A stretch of DNA of 51,247 nt from Cnuella takakiae (GTDB taxonomy: Bacteria; Bacteroidota; Bacteroidia; Chitinophagales; Chitinophagaceae). Location: positions 4,787,521-4,838,767 of the forward strand of contig NZ_MTFE01000010.1 in assembly GCF_001953305.1 (NCBI RefSeq), in the 5' to 3' direction. The position numbers and the translations under genes are program-made. The notes under the pieces are model-generated. The model was not told the origin of the DNA. It worked only from the letters and a program-made list of their open reading frames with translations, and did not search any database. This document shows, piece after piece, positions 17,131 through 25,444 of the stretch. Each line of letters begins with the position of its first letter. The stretch's first letter is position 1.

Positions 17131-19548
17131 GCGCCATTTCAGCCTTAGGCTGTTGGCTACTACAGAAACCGAACTCAAAGCCATGGCGGCACCCGCAAGC
17201 ATGGGATTGAGCAGGAACCCATTCACCGGGTATAATACACCTGCAGCCAACGGTATTCCAATGATGTTGTAGATAAAGGCCCAGAACAGGTTTTGCCTAA
17301 TGGTGCTTACTGTTTTGCGCGAAAGCCTGATGGCCTTTGGAATATGCGCCAGGTCGGAAGAGATGAGCGTCATGCCCGCAACATCCATGGCGATATCGGT
17401 GCCCTGCCCCATGGCAATACTCACATCGGCCTGCGCCAGCGCATGACTGTCGTTGATGCCATCACCTACCATGGCTACTACCCTGCCGTTTTGCTGCAAT
17501 GCTTGAACAAAGGCTGCTTTATCAGCTGGCTTCACTTCGGCCCGGAAATTCCGGATGCCTGTGCTGCGCGCTACGGCTGCGGCAGTCTCCTGGTTGTCGC
17601 CGGTGAGCATATACACTTCCACGCCCATGGCCTGCAATTGTGCTACAGCTGCAGTCGAAGAAGGCTTTACGGCATCGGCAAGGGCAATGGCAGCCAGGGC
17701 TTCCTTTTCATCAGCCAGCCAGATCACCGTTTGGGCGTCCTTTAGCCATTGGGCTGCCTGTGCTTCCATAGCGGTGCCGGCGATGATGCCTTTTTCTGCC
17801 AGCAGTTTTGGACTGCCTAAAAAGTAAGACCTGTCCTGGTAGGTTACCGAAACACCTGCGCCGGTGATGCTTTCAAAACTTTGCGGCGTTATAGGTGCGA
17901 TTCCTTTTTCTTTACAATAACGCACTACTGCTTCTGCCAGCGGATGTTCGCTTTGCGCCTCGATGCCATGGAGCAGTGCGGAAAGCATTGCCTGGTCGGC
18001 ACCGGCCTTCCAGATGATATCGCGGACGGCAGGCCGTCCTTCGGTGATGGTGCCTGTTTTATCCAGGATCAGGGCATTGATGTGGTGTGCCTTTTCCAGG
18101 CTTTCCGCATCTTTAATCAGGATTCCATTTTCGGCACCGCGGCCCACCCCTACCATGATGGCCGTAGGTGTTGCTAACCCCAAAGCACAGGGACAGGCAA
18201 TGACCAAGACCGTTACCATGGCCAGTAAACCCTTTGTAACGCCATTGTCGCCCCCCAACGCCACCCATGCTACAAATGTGAGCAGGGCAATGGCTATCAC
18301 CACCGGCACAAAGATGCCCGCAATCTTATCAACCAGTTTTTGTACCGGCGCCTTGCTGCCCTGGGCCTGTTGCACGGCCTGTATGATGTGGGCCAGCACC
18401 GTATCGCCGCCCACCTTCTCGGCACGAAACTGAAAACTGCCCTTCTGGTTGATGGTACCGGCAAAAACTGCAGCCCCTTTTGTTTTGGGCACGGCAATGG
18501 GTTCGCCTGAAATCATGCTCTCATCTACGTAAGAATTGCCTTCCGTTACAAGGCCGTCAACAGGCACCTTTTCGCCGGGTTTTACCACCAGGATGTTACC
18601 AACGGCAACCTGTCCGATGGGCAGTTCGGCTGTGGCACCATCGGCATGCACAATGGTTACCGTTTTGGGTTGGAGCCCCATCAGCTTTTTGATGGCCGAA
18701 GAGGTACTGGCCTTTGCCCTTTCCTCCAGCAACTTGCCCAGCAGGATAAAAGCAATTACTACCGCAGCGGCTTCAAAGTATACATGTGGGTGCAAGCCAC
18801 GGCTATGCCAGAACTGCGGGTTGAGCGTATTGAACACGCTAAACACATAGGCGATGCCGGTGCTCAGCGCCACCAGTGTATCCATGTTGGCGCTTCGGTG
18901 TTTTGCCTGTTTCCAGGCGTTTACAAAAAACTGTTTTCCAAACACCAGCACCACAGGTGTGGCCAGGGCCCACATGATGTAGTTGGCAAAAGGCATGTTC
19001 ATATAAAACATCCCGATCACGACCAGCGGCATGGAAAAAAGCAGGGACAGCAAGGTTTTTCGCCGCAGGGAACGATAGTGTTCCTGCTGGATGGCTGCTA
19101 CAGAACTGGCAGCGGCTTCGGCATCAGCAATAATCAGGTCGTACCCGATTGCCTGAATGGATTGTTTGAAATGGGCAGGATCGGCCTGGCCGGGAATGTA
19201 TTCTACCGAGGCTGTGGCATTGGCAAAGTTTACCGAAGCGCCCACCACGCCGGGCTCATTGTTGAGCGTGCTTTCCACGCTTACGGCACAGGAGGCACAG
19301 CTGAGACCTGTAACCGGAAAGGACTGTTTTATGGTGGTTACATCATAACCCAGGCTGCGGATGGCGGCAACAGCTTCGCTTACGGTTCCTGGTTCATTGG
19401 TCTCAATAAAAGCCTGGCTATTATTCAGCTCCACATGGTGTGCCTTGATGCCCGGCACTTTGTCCAGGCCTTTGTCCACAATCAGGGCACAATGCTCGCT
19501 ATGTACGCCTTCCAATGGCAGCGCTACCCGATCTTTTGTTGTGTTCAT
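17128..19548 (-). CDS. copA: Copper-translocating P-type ATPase
   Basis: The 806-residue P1B ATPase exports Cu(I) (or Ag) from the cytosol. Two N-terminal HMA domains are present. The first (1-75) is degenerate, with HSEHC (16-20) where CxxC should be. The second has the intact GLSCASC (81-87). Then come the membrane helices, SGEP (347-350) in the actuator domain, CPC (452-454) in membrane helix 6, which defines Cu(I) specificity, DKTGT with the phosphorylated Asp496, and MVGDGINDSHAL. The C-terminal helices hold NxxxYN (FIYNIIGIPLAAG) and MAxSSxSV-type residues. A 120-nt gap separates it from the upstream HMA-AraC regulator. Confidence 0.97.
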   Translation of the reverse strand: MNTTKDRVALPLEGVHSEHCALIVDKGLDKVPGIKAHHVELNNSQAFIETNEPGTVSEAVAAIRSLGYDVTTIKQSFPVTGLSCASCAVSVESTLNNEPGVVGASVNFANATASVEYIPGQADPAHFKQSIQAIGYDLIIADAEAAASSVAAIQQEHYRSLRRKTLLSLLFSMPLVVIGMFYMNMPFANYIMWALATPVVLVFGKQFFVNAWKQAKHRSANMDTLVALSTGIAYVFSVFNTLNPQFWHSRGLHPHVYFEAAAVVIAFILLGKLLEERAKASTSSAIKKLMGLQPKTVTIVHADGATAELPIGQVAVGNILVVKPGEKVPVDGLVTEGNSYVDESMISGEPIAVPKTKGAAVFAGTINQKGSFQFRAEKVGGDTVLAHIIQAVQQAQGSKAPVQKLVDKIAGIFVPVVIAIALLTFVAWVALGGDNGVTKGLLAMVTVLVIACPCALGLATPTAIMVGVGRGAENGILIKDAESLEKAHHINALILDKTGTITEGRPAVRDIIWKAGADQAMLSALLHGIEAQSEHPLAEAVVRYCKEKGIAPITPQSFESITGAGVSVTYQDRSYFLGSPKLLAEKGIIAGTAMEAQAAQWLKDAQTVIWLADEKEALAAIALADAVKPSSTAAVAQLQAMGVEVYMLTGDNQETAAAVARSTGIRNFRAEVKPADKAAFVQALQQNGRVVAMVGDGINDSHALAQADVSIAMGQGTDIAMDVAGMTLISSDLAHIPKAIRLSRKTVSTIRQNLFWAFIYNIIGIPLAAGVLYPVNGFLLNPMLAGAAMALSSVSVVANSLRLKWR

Positions 19549-19668
19549 CGTATGATCGTTTTGTTAGCACAAAGGTCCAAACCCCTGTGGCAGCCATGTT
19601 ATAGCATTCTGTGTAAGTATTACATGATTTTGCTTTGGCCGACTTACGATGAACAGGTATAGGTGAAG

Positions 19669-20268
19669 CTAAAAGTTTGGAAGGTTACCGGAGGGATCGG
19701 TTAGGTTATCCAATGGTTTGCGGGGCTTGTGCTGCAGTGCCTTGAATTGGGAAGGTGTAAGACCGGTAGTCTTTTTAAACTGGGCTGACAGGTGTGCCGT
19801 GCTGCTATAGCCCATGTCGAAAGCAATCTGGCCCAGGGAGCGCTCATCGTACACCAGCAGTTCTTTAACACGTTCTATTTTTTGCAGGATGCTGAATTGT
19901 TCAATGGTAATGCCTTCCACCTCGGCGAAAAGGCGGCTCAGGTAAGGATAGTCGTAGTGCAGGGAAGAGGCAATGAGCTCGCTTAATTTATGACGGGAGG
20001 GCTCGCTGGTATGGTGCACCTGTTGGATGACGATGTTCTTGATGCTTTCTATCAGGCGGCTTTTGCGGTCATCGATTAATTCAAACCCAACCGCCTGCAA
20101 GGCTTCCGATACCGATTGGCGCTGGGCCTGGCTCAGCTGGTCACCGGCAAGGCGCACCGTACCCAGCTCCACAACCATTGGTTGCAGGTCCAGCTTTTCC
20201 AGCTCGGCCTGAACTACCATTTTGCAACGGTGGCAAACCATATTCTTGATGTGCAGGGTGAAGGGCAT
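19669..20268 (-). CDS. AraC-family regulator with N-terminal HMA-like metal-binding domain
   Basis: The 199-residue protein joins two parts. Residues 1-70 form an HMA-like ferredoxin fold with HIKNMVCHRC (metal cysteines 12 and 15) and a matching C-terminal half (VSEALQAVGFELIDD). Residues 80-185 are an AraC double helix-turn-helix (SLGQIAFDMGYSSTAHLSAQFKKTTGLTPSQFK). There is no sugar-binding cupin. The gene lies directly upstream of copA on the same strand, so it is probably its metal-responsive regulator, sensing Cu(I) or Ag(I) with the same fold as the ATPase and chaperone. Metal sensing is inferred, the domain calls are clear. Confidence 0.88.
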   Translation of the reverse strand: MPFTLHIKNMVCHRCKMVVQAELEKLDLQPMVVELGTVRLAGDQLSQAQRQSVSEALQAVGFELIDDRKSRLIESIKNIVIQQVHHTSEPSRHKLSELIASSLHYDYPYLSRLFAEVEGITIEQFSILQKIERVKELLVYDERSLGQIAFDMGYSSTAHLSAQFKKTTGLTPSQFKALQHKPRKPLDNLTDPSGNLPNF

Positions 20269-20528
20269 GAACCGGTGACTTATAAAATTTTAAAAGAAAT
20301 AATATAGGACTGGTACCTGCAGGACTTTTTAAAATGAACAAGCAAAGGTTTATACCGGTGGATCAATACTTAAAAGCCGATTGGTTTTAAAAAAAAGAGC
20401 ACAGCTCAACAGCATTGTTCCCGCCTGCAAAACCTAAATGTTACGCCCTGCCCACTAAGGCAAACCACATCCATATTCAGGTACAAACTAATCCTATTTA
20501 TCATTTACCAAAACCTGCAAATCATCCG

Positions 20529-20900
20529 TTACAGGTCTTCCTCTCTTTCCAACATCAGGATGGCGCTTTGTGGTACAATGAAGAGCTTTTCGCCTTCGTA
20601 CTGGATCTCTGTGGCGCCACTTACCAGATAGATAGCGATGTCGCCTTCACGTGCCTGCAGGGGCAGGTATTTCACCTGGTCTTCGGCGGCTTTCCAGGGT
20701 TCATCCTCCAGGGGCGAGGGTATAGCGTAACCCGGCCCGGTTTTTATTATGGTACCCTGCTGTACGCGTTCCTTCTCGCCTACGCCGGGTGGCAGAAACA
20801 ATCCACTGTCGGTACGGTCGCTGGCACGGGAGGGGCGCACCAATACGCGGTCGCCAATGATGATGAGTTTCTTGAGCTTATTATCGGGAGTGATCAGCAT
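20529..20900 (-). CDS. GroES-like (Cpn10) co-chaperonin, divergent and solitary
   Basis: The 123-residue product follows the GroES pattern: IIGDRVLVRP near the start, DRTDSGLFLPPG, where the mobile loop lies, VQQGTIIKTGPG, and a final beta hairpin EGEKLFIVPQSAIL. It is about 25 residues longer than classical GroES, with an insert around residues 62-80 (SPLEDEPWKAAEDQVKYLPL). No groEL is adjacent, so it is likely a second Cpn10 paralogue, as seen in several Bacteroidota. Whether it caps GroEL is not known. Confidence 0.85.
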   Translation of the reverse strand: MLITPDNKLKKLIIIGDRVLVRPSRASDRTDSGLFLPPGVGEKERVQQGTIIKTGPGYAIPSPLEDEPWKAAEDQVKYLPLQAREGDIAIYLVSGATEIQYEGEKLFIVPQSAILMLEREEDL

Positions 20901-21042
20901 AACAAATTTTTAACGGGAAAGGATAAGCGCTGCCATGGCGGCTGCGGCGCAAAATTAAGCTAAAGCCGCTGGAAAGAGATTTGTGGAGGTTCCCTGTGTT
21001 GAACCAAAACCATTATTTTTAAGCTACTTTAAACCAATCGTT

Positions 21043-21738
21043 ATGGACGGAAAGAAACCCAAGATCCTTTTGTGCGAAGATGATACCAACCTTGGCTCTG
21101 TACTGAAGAATTACCTGGAACTAAACGATTACGATGTTACCCTGGAACGCGACGGCCGCCTGGGCCTGGCAGCTTTTCAAAGGGAAAAATTCGACCTCTG
21201 CCTGCTGGATGTGATGATGCCCAATATGGACGGCTTTACCCTGGCCGAAGAGATCCGTGATGTGGATCCCGATATTCCCCTGTTCTTCCTCAGCGCCAAA
21301 ACCATGAAGGAAGACATCATCCAGGGTTACAAGCTGGGTGCCGACGACTATATCACCAAGCCCTTCGACTCCGAAGTGCTGTTGCATAAAATCAAAGCCA
21401 TCCTTAAACGTAACGAAGAGCTGAACAAGGAAAGTGAGAACCGCGAGTTCGACCTGGCCTCCTATCATTTCAACCCTAAGTTGCGCCAGTTGTCGCACGA
21501 TGGCAAGACCCAGACCCTTTCGCCCAAGGAAAACGAGCTGCTGAAAATGCTGGCCGAGCACCTCAACGACCTGCTGCCCCGCGAGCAGGCCCTGAAGAAA
21601 ATCTGGGGTTCAGATACCTACTTCAATGGCCGCTCCATGGACGTGTACATCGCCAAGCTGCGCAAATACCTGAAAGACGATCCCAAGATCGAGATCGTGA
21701 ATATTCATGGTAATGGGTTTAGGCTGGTGGTGCAGTAA
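21043..21738 (+). CDS. OmpR-family response regulator, RprY-like
   Basis: The 231-residue protein has a receiver domain with ILLCEDD (acidic pair 13-14), phospho-acceptor Asp56 in LCLLDVMMPNMDGF, SAKTMKED and the ITKPFD lysine. A winged-helix output domain ends with MDVYIAKLRKYLKDDP...GNGFRLVV. It closely resembles the RprY group of Bacteroidota. The ATG at 21043 is taken rather than 20983 because receiver domains begin just before the first strand. No histidine kinase is next to it, so its partner is encoded elsewhere. Confidence 0.92.
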   Translation: MDGKKPKILLCEDDTNLGSVLKNYLELNDYDVTLERDGRLGLAAFQREKFDLCLLDVMMPNMDGFTLAEEIRDVDPDIPLFFLSAKTMKEDIIQGYKLGADDYITKPFDSEVLLHKIKAILKRNEELNKESENREFDLASYHFNPKLRQLSHDGKTQTLSPKENELLKMLAEHLNDLLPREQALKKIWGSDTYFNGRSMDVYIAKLRKYLKDDPKIEIVNIHGNGFRLVVQ

Positions 21739-21750
21739 TACCCTGTCCGC

Positions 21751-21914
21751 ACCCCCTGTCCCCCTGAAGGGGGAACTTAGGTCATACAACCCTATCAACA
21801 ACAACGCCCCTCTTCTTTGAGGGGCATTGTTGTTTTATGAAATCATAACCTAAAAGAAGTACCAATAGATGCGGACACTCCGGCCTAAGTTCCCCCTTTA
21901 GGGGGACAGGGGGT
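21751..21914. repeat. Inverted pair of CCCCCTnnAGGGGG repeats
   Basis: Copies at 21751-21781 and 21884-21914 are inverted and nearly identical (ACCCCCTGTCCCCCTGAAGG then GGGAACTTAGG, against its complement with TAA for TGA). Each contains its own small hairpin. TGTCCGC and GCGGACA also lie as an inverted pair near the ends. The 102 nt between hold a separate terminator. The same repeat occurs at 2-47. Confidence 0.85.
21797..21836. terminator. Terminator between the response regulator and ruvB
   Basis: AACAACAACGCCCCTC pairs with GAGGGGCATTGTTGTT around TTCTTT, between two convergent genes and inside the inverted repeat pair. Confidence 0.85.
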
Positions 21915-21917
21915 GTT

Positions 21918-22958
21918 TTAGGTCAACCCAAACAGCGTCCCCGTCATTCCATGCATCGGGGGTGTTTTACCCAAGTGCGCATAGGCTTTCTCTGTAACTT
22001 CGCGGCCACGCGGCGTACGTTTGATAAAACCTTCCTGGATCAGGAATGGCTCATATACTTCTTCCAAAGTACCGGGCTCCTCACCTACCGAAGTGGCGAT
22101 GGTAGTAATACCCACGGGACCGCCTTTGAACTTCTCAATGATGGCAGACAAAATGCGGTTATCCATTTCATCCAAACCATGTTCGTCAACATTCAGGGCT
22201 TTCAGCGAATGCTGCGTGATGCCCAGGTCAATTTGGCCGTCGTTGAGCACTTGTGCAAAGTCGCGCACCCGGCGCAAGAGGCCGTTGGCAATACGGGGTG
22301 TACCACGGCTGCGCCGGGCGATTTCGCCGGCAGCTTCGGTTGTGATGGGCACCTTGAGGATTTCGGCAGAGCGCAGCATGATGCGCTTCAAGGTTTCCGC
22401 ATTGTAATACTCCAGGCGGCTCTTGATGGCAAAACGCGACAGGAGTGGCGCTGTCAGCAAACCGCTACGGGTAGTGGCGCCTACCAGCGTAAAAGGATTG
22501 AGGTTGATCTGGATGCTTCGGGCAGAAGGACCGCTGTCGATCATGATATCGATCCGGTAGTCTTCCATGGCCGAATAGAGGTACTCTTCTACCACCGTAC
22601 TCAGACGGTGAATTTCATCAATGAACAATACATCACGCGGACCCAGGCTGGTAAGCAGGCCTGCCAGGTCGCCGGGCTTTTCAATTACGGGCCCGGAAGT
22701 TTCCTTGATGCTTACACCCAGTTCGTTGGCCACAATCCGCGACAGGGTGGTTTTACCCAGTCCGGGAGGGCCATGAAACAACACGTGGTCGAGCGCCTCG
22801 CCCCGCAGCTTGGCGGCACGGATAAAAATGACCAGGTTTTCGATGAGCTGGGCCTGCCCTGTAAACTCGTCGATGCCCGCAGGCCTGATATTATTTTCAA
22901 ACTCCTTGTCGGCGGAAGTCATTGTGTCCTTCCCGGAGTTGAGGTTTGGATTTGCCAT
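21918..22958 (-). CDS. ruvB: Holliday junction branch migration helicase RuvB
   Basis: The 346-residue AAA+ protein contains [19 protein letters not shown] (Walker A), FIDEIHRL (Walker B), [17 protein letters not shown] (sensor 1 and RuvB signature) and [20 protein letters not shown] (sensor 2), followed by the winged-helix DNA-binding end. It forms the hexameric motor that moves Holliday junctions with RuvA. The ATG at 22958 is used because the longer reading begins with TTG. RuvC is encoded 23 kb away in the same window, not adjacent. Confidence 0.97.
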   Translation of the reverse strand: MANPNLNSGKDTMTSADKEFENNIRPAGIDEFTGQAQLIENLVIFIRAAKLRGEALDHVLFHGPPGLGKTTLSRIVANELGVSIKETSGPVIEKPGDLAGLLTSLGPRDVLFIDEIHRLSTVVEEYLYSAMEDYRIDIMIDSGPSARSIQINLNPFTLVGATTRSGLLTAPLLSRFAIKSRLEYYNAETLKRIMLRSAEILKVPITTEAAGEIARRSRGTPRIANGLLRRVRDFAQVLNDGQIDLGITQHSLKALNVDEHGLDEMDNRILSAIIEKFKGGPVGITTIATSVGEEPGTLEEVYEPFLIQEGFIKRTPRGREVTEKAYAHLGKTPPMHGMTGTLFGLT

Positions 22959-23130
22959 CGCTTGCAAGTTACAATTGTGCTTTTTACCGTTGCAAAAAGC
23001 TGGTTAATCGCTTCAAAACGAAGTGCGTGAAGGTAGGCTTTTTCCTAAAATTTTTAGCAGGAAAACTGTTAACAAAATGCATGAAAGGAAGAATAAACAA
23101 GCAACAATATTCCGATTCCTGAAAATTATA

Positions 23131-23163
23131 TTTGCATATACAAACAAAACTCTTTTATCTTTG
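23131..23163 (+). promoter_or_regulatory. marR promoter with overlapping palindromic operator
   Basis: TTTGCATATACAAA (23131-23144) is a near-perfect palindrome. Its TTTG is placed as a -33 element 21 nt before TATCTTTG (23156-23163), a good TAnnTTTG -7 box. The ATG at 23172 follows 8 nt later, so the mRNA is nearly leaderless. The same palindrome precedes the next gene. Confidence 0.75.
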
Positions 23164-23171
23164 TTCCAGGT

Positions 23172-23594
23172 ATGAAAACATCAGGCAGCAGGTTTGGCAA
23201 ATGTTTGTACTTCACCAGCAATGCGCTGGCCCGGAAGGTGGAGAAACTGGCGCAGGAATGCTGGAAGCCTTTGGGGCTTTCACCCAGCCATGCCTACCTA
23301 TTGATGGCCGTACTCGAAGAACCTGGCCTGCAACCCACCCAGCTTGCCGGCGAACTGCAGTTACAACCCAGCACCATAACACGTTTGATAGAAAAACTGG
23401 AAGAACAAAAGCTGGTACAGCGCACCACCGAAGGCAAGCTCACCAATGTGTATCCGACCCCTAAGGCAAAACAGCTGTTTCCCAAAATGCAGGCCTGCCA
23501 GCAGGATTTTTATACCCGCTACGTTGCTATTGTTGGCCAGGACATCAGCACCCAGTTGGTACAGGACATGAGCCAGGTGGCAGACAAACTCTAA
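23172..23594 (+). CDS. MarR-family transcriptional regulator
   Basis: The 140-residue protein has the MarR winged helix: PSHAYLLMAVLEEPGLQPTQ, the recognition helix LQPSTITRLIEKLEEQKLV, and the wing RTTEGKLTNVYPT, framed by dimerisation helices at both ends. Two cysteines near the N-terminus (Cys11 and Cys30) could serve redox sensing. It is followed by an NAD(P)-binding oxidoreductase gene with the same operator, a usual arrangement for a regulator of a quinone or electrophile-responsive reductase. The regulator probably represses both genes. Confidence 0.93.
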   Translation: MKTSGSRFGKCLYFTSNALARKVEKLAQECWKPLGLSPSHAYLLMAVLEEPGLQPTQLAGELQLQPSTITRLIEKLEEQKLVQRTTEGKLTNVYPTPKAKQLFPKMQACQQDFYTRYVAIVGQDISTQLVQDMSQVADKL

Positions 23595-23610
23595 TTTTTT
23601 TACTCATTCA

Positions 23611-23624
23611 TTTGTATATACAAA
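23611..23624 (+). promoter_or_regulatory. Palindromic operator before the NmrA-like gene
   Basis: TTTGTATATACAAA is a perfect 14-bp palindrome that differs by one base from the site at 23131-23144. It lies 17 nt before the ATG at 23642, and its 5' end overlaps TTCATTTG, a possible -7 box. MarR proteins bind such palindromes. Confidence 0.78.
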
Positions 23625-23641
23625 CATTAAAACCACAAACC

Positions 23642-24532
23642 ATGAAGTACGTAATCACCGGTGGCGCGGGCCACATCTCCAAACCGCTTGTTGAACGCCT
23701 GCTTGCCGAAGGCAAAGACGTAACCGTTATTGGCCGCAACGCCGAAAACCTGAAGCCCCTAACCTACAAAGGCGCCAAGGCTGCCATCGGCTCGGTAGAT
23801 GATGCCGCATTTTTGAAAGAGGCATTTGCCGGCGCCGATGCCGTATACACCATGGTGCCGCCCAACTTTGCCGCACAGGACTGGAAAGGCTACATCGCAC
23901 AGGTAGGCCACAACTATGCCGAGGCCATCAAAGCGGGCGGTGTACAATATGTGGTAAACCTAAGCTCAATTGGCGCCCACCGTCCCGATGGCTGCGGTCC
24001 TGTGAGCGGGCTGTACCGGGTGGAGCAGGAACTGAATACGCTTGAAGGTGTGCAGGTACGGCACCTGCGTCCCGGCTTTTTCTACCAGAACTTTTTTGCC
24101 AATATCGACATGATCAAACACCTAAACTTTATTGGCGGCAATTATGGCGACAACAGCACCGTTATGACCCTGGCTCATACCGATGATATCGCCGCAGCGG
24201 CAGCCGAAGAACTGCTGGCACTCAATTTTACCGGCAAGACCGTTTGCTACATCGTATCGGACGAGCGCTCCACAGGCGAGATCGCACAAACACTAGGCAA
24301 GGCCATCGGCAACCCCGAGCTCCCCTGGGTAAGCTTTTCCGACGAACAAAACCTGCAGGGCATGCAACAGGCCGGTCTGCCCAATGAAATTGCCAGCAAC
24401 TATACCGAGATGGGTGCGTCCATCCGTACCGGCATCATGGCGGAAGACTATTTGCAAAACAAACCCGCAACACTGGCGCCCACTAAACTGGAAATCTTTG
24501 CCGGACAGTTTGCACAGGCATACGGAGGTTAA
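23642..24532 (+). CDS. NmrA-like NAD(P)-binding oxidoreductase
   Basis: The 296-residue protein starts with a Rossmann fold (VITGGAGHISKPLVERLL, with GGAGHIS as the dinucleotide loop) and VIGRN after strand 2, which favours NADP. Later stretches (YTMVPPNF, VNLSSIGAH, LRPGFFYQNF) fit the NmrA/HSCARG group, which includes quinone reductases and redox sensors. The ATG at 23642 sits just before the fold; the ORF extends upstream across the operator. MarR control suggests induction by a small molecule. The substrate is unknown. Confidence 0.9.
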   Translation: MKYVITGGAGHISKPLVERLLAEGKDVTVIGRNAENLKPLTYKGAKAAIGSVDDAAFLKEAFAGADAVYTMVPPNFAAQDWKGYIAQVGHNYAEAIKAGGVQYVVNLSSIGAHRPDGCGPVSGLYRVEQELNTLEGVQVRHLRPGFFYQNFFANIDMIKHLNFIGGNYGDNSTVMTLAHTDDIAAAAAEELLALNFTGKTVCYIVSDERSTGEIAQTLGKAIGNPELPWVSFSDEQNLQGMQQAGLPNEIASNYTEMGASIRTGIMAEDYLQNKPATLAPTKLEIFAGQFAQAYGG

Positions 24533-24551
24533 ATAATTTTAAAGTTCACTG

Positions 24552-24582
24552 AAAGCAGCAGGCTCCCTCCTGCTGCTTTTTT
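24552..24582 (+). terminator. Terminator after the NmrA-like gene
   Basis: AAAGCAGCAGG and CCTGCTGCTTTTTT enclose CTCCCT, 20 nt after the stop at 24532. Confidence 0.9.
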
Positions 24583-24676
24583 GTGTACTTATAACAGAGG
24601 CAAAACCATTTGCAGCGACCCGGTTTCAAAAACAGGAACCTTTTGTTACCTTGATGCCATACCACCATCCGCTGCC

Positions 24677-25444
24677 ATGTCTTTTCCTTTTTCGGTACAC
24701 ATAGGATCGCTTCAATTGCCGCTGCATGGCATTTTTGAATTGCTGGCCTATTCAGGAGGTTTCCGCTACTACCTATACCTGCGCAACAAGCAGGGCGATG
24801 TGTTTGACACCCAGACCCGGATGGTGTTGCTTGCTGCCGCCATCTTCGGTGCACTGGCAGGTTCAAGAATCATCGGCATACTGGAAAGACCCGGCGAATG
24901 GCAAGAGGTAAGTAATTTCTGGATTTACCTGTTTAGCAATAAAACCATTTTAGGCGGGCTGTTGGGCGGACTAGCCGGTGTAGAGTTGGTGAAATGGAGG
25001 CTGCACGAGCAGCGTTCGTCCGGCGACCTGCTGGTGTACCCTTTGCTACTGGGCATGATCATCGGCAGGATCGGTTGTTTTACCATGGGTGTGTACGAGC
25101 CTGCTTATGGTTTACTCACCAACACTATTTGGGGCATGAACCTGGGCGATGGCATCAACAGGCACCCGGTCACCCTTTATGAAATATTTTTCCTGCTTAT
25201 GCTTTGGGGTGCATTGCAACAAACACAAAAGCGCTTGCCGCTTGCACCAGGTGCGCTGTTTAAACTCTTCATGATCGCATACCTGTTCTTTCGGTTCTTC
25301 ATTGAATATTTCAAACCTCATTATCCCTATCCTTATGTCGGCCTGTCGGCTATACAGTTAACCGCGATTATGGGATTGGTTTATTACCTGCCCTATTTAT
25401 ATCACCCGCGCAAACTACTCCTTCCTGCTTATGCCCGAACGTAA
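24677..25444 (+). CDS. Divergent prolipoprotein diacylglyceryl transferase-like membrane protein
   Basis: The 255-residue protein has about seven membrane helices and matches the Lgt fold, the enzyme that moves diacylglycerol from phosphatidylglycerol to lipoprotein cysteine. Kept features: LHGIFELLAYSGGFRYYLYL (start), MIIGRIGCF (the Arg of the GGRIGN motif), RHPVTLYE (as in RHPSQLYE) and RFFIEYFKP near the end. Missing: the His of the HGG segment (here KTILGGLLGGLAG) and the Asn-Gly-Glu after GRIG (here TMGVYEP). Its stop overlaps the radical SAM start by 14 nt, so translation is coupled. It is probably a paralogue with another acceptor or donor and not the housekeeping Lgt. Confidence 0.82.
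   Translation: MSFPFSVHIGSLQLPLHGIFELLAYSGGFRYYLYLRNKQGDVFDTQTRMVLLAAAIFGALAGSRIIGILERPGEWQEVSNFWIYLFSNKTILGGLLGGLAGVELVKWRLHEQRSSGDLLVYPLLLGMIIGRIGCFTMGVYEPAYGLLTNTIWGMNLGDGINRHPVTLYEIFFLLMLWGALQQTQKRLPLAPGALFKLFMIAYLFFRFFIEYFKPHYPYPYVGLSAIQLTAIMGLVYYLPYLYHPRKLLLPAYART

Noticed and set aside
18646-19662. 338-codon + strand frame opposite copA
   Set aside because: It is antisense to the conserved N-terminal half of CopA and has no domain pattern.
21951-23030. 359-codon + strand frame opposite ruvB
   Set aside because: RuvB motifs on the minus strand are complete. The opposing frame is a shadow.
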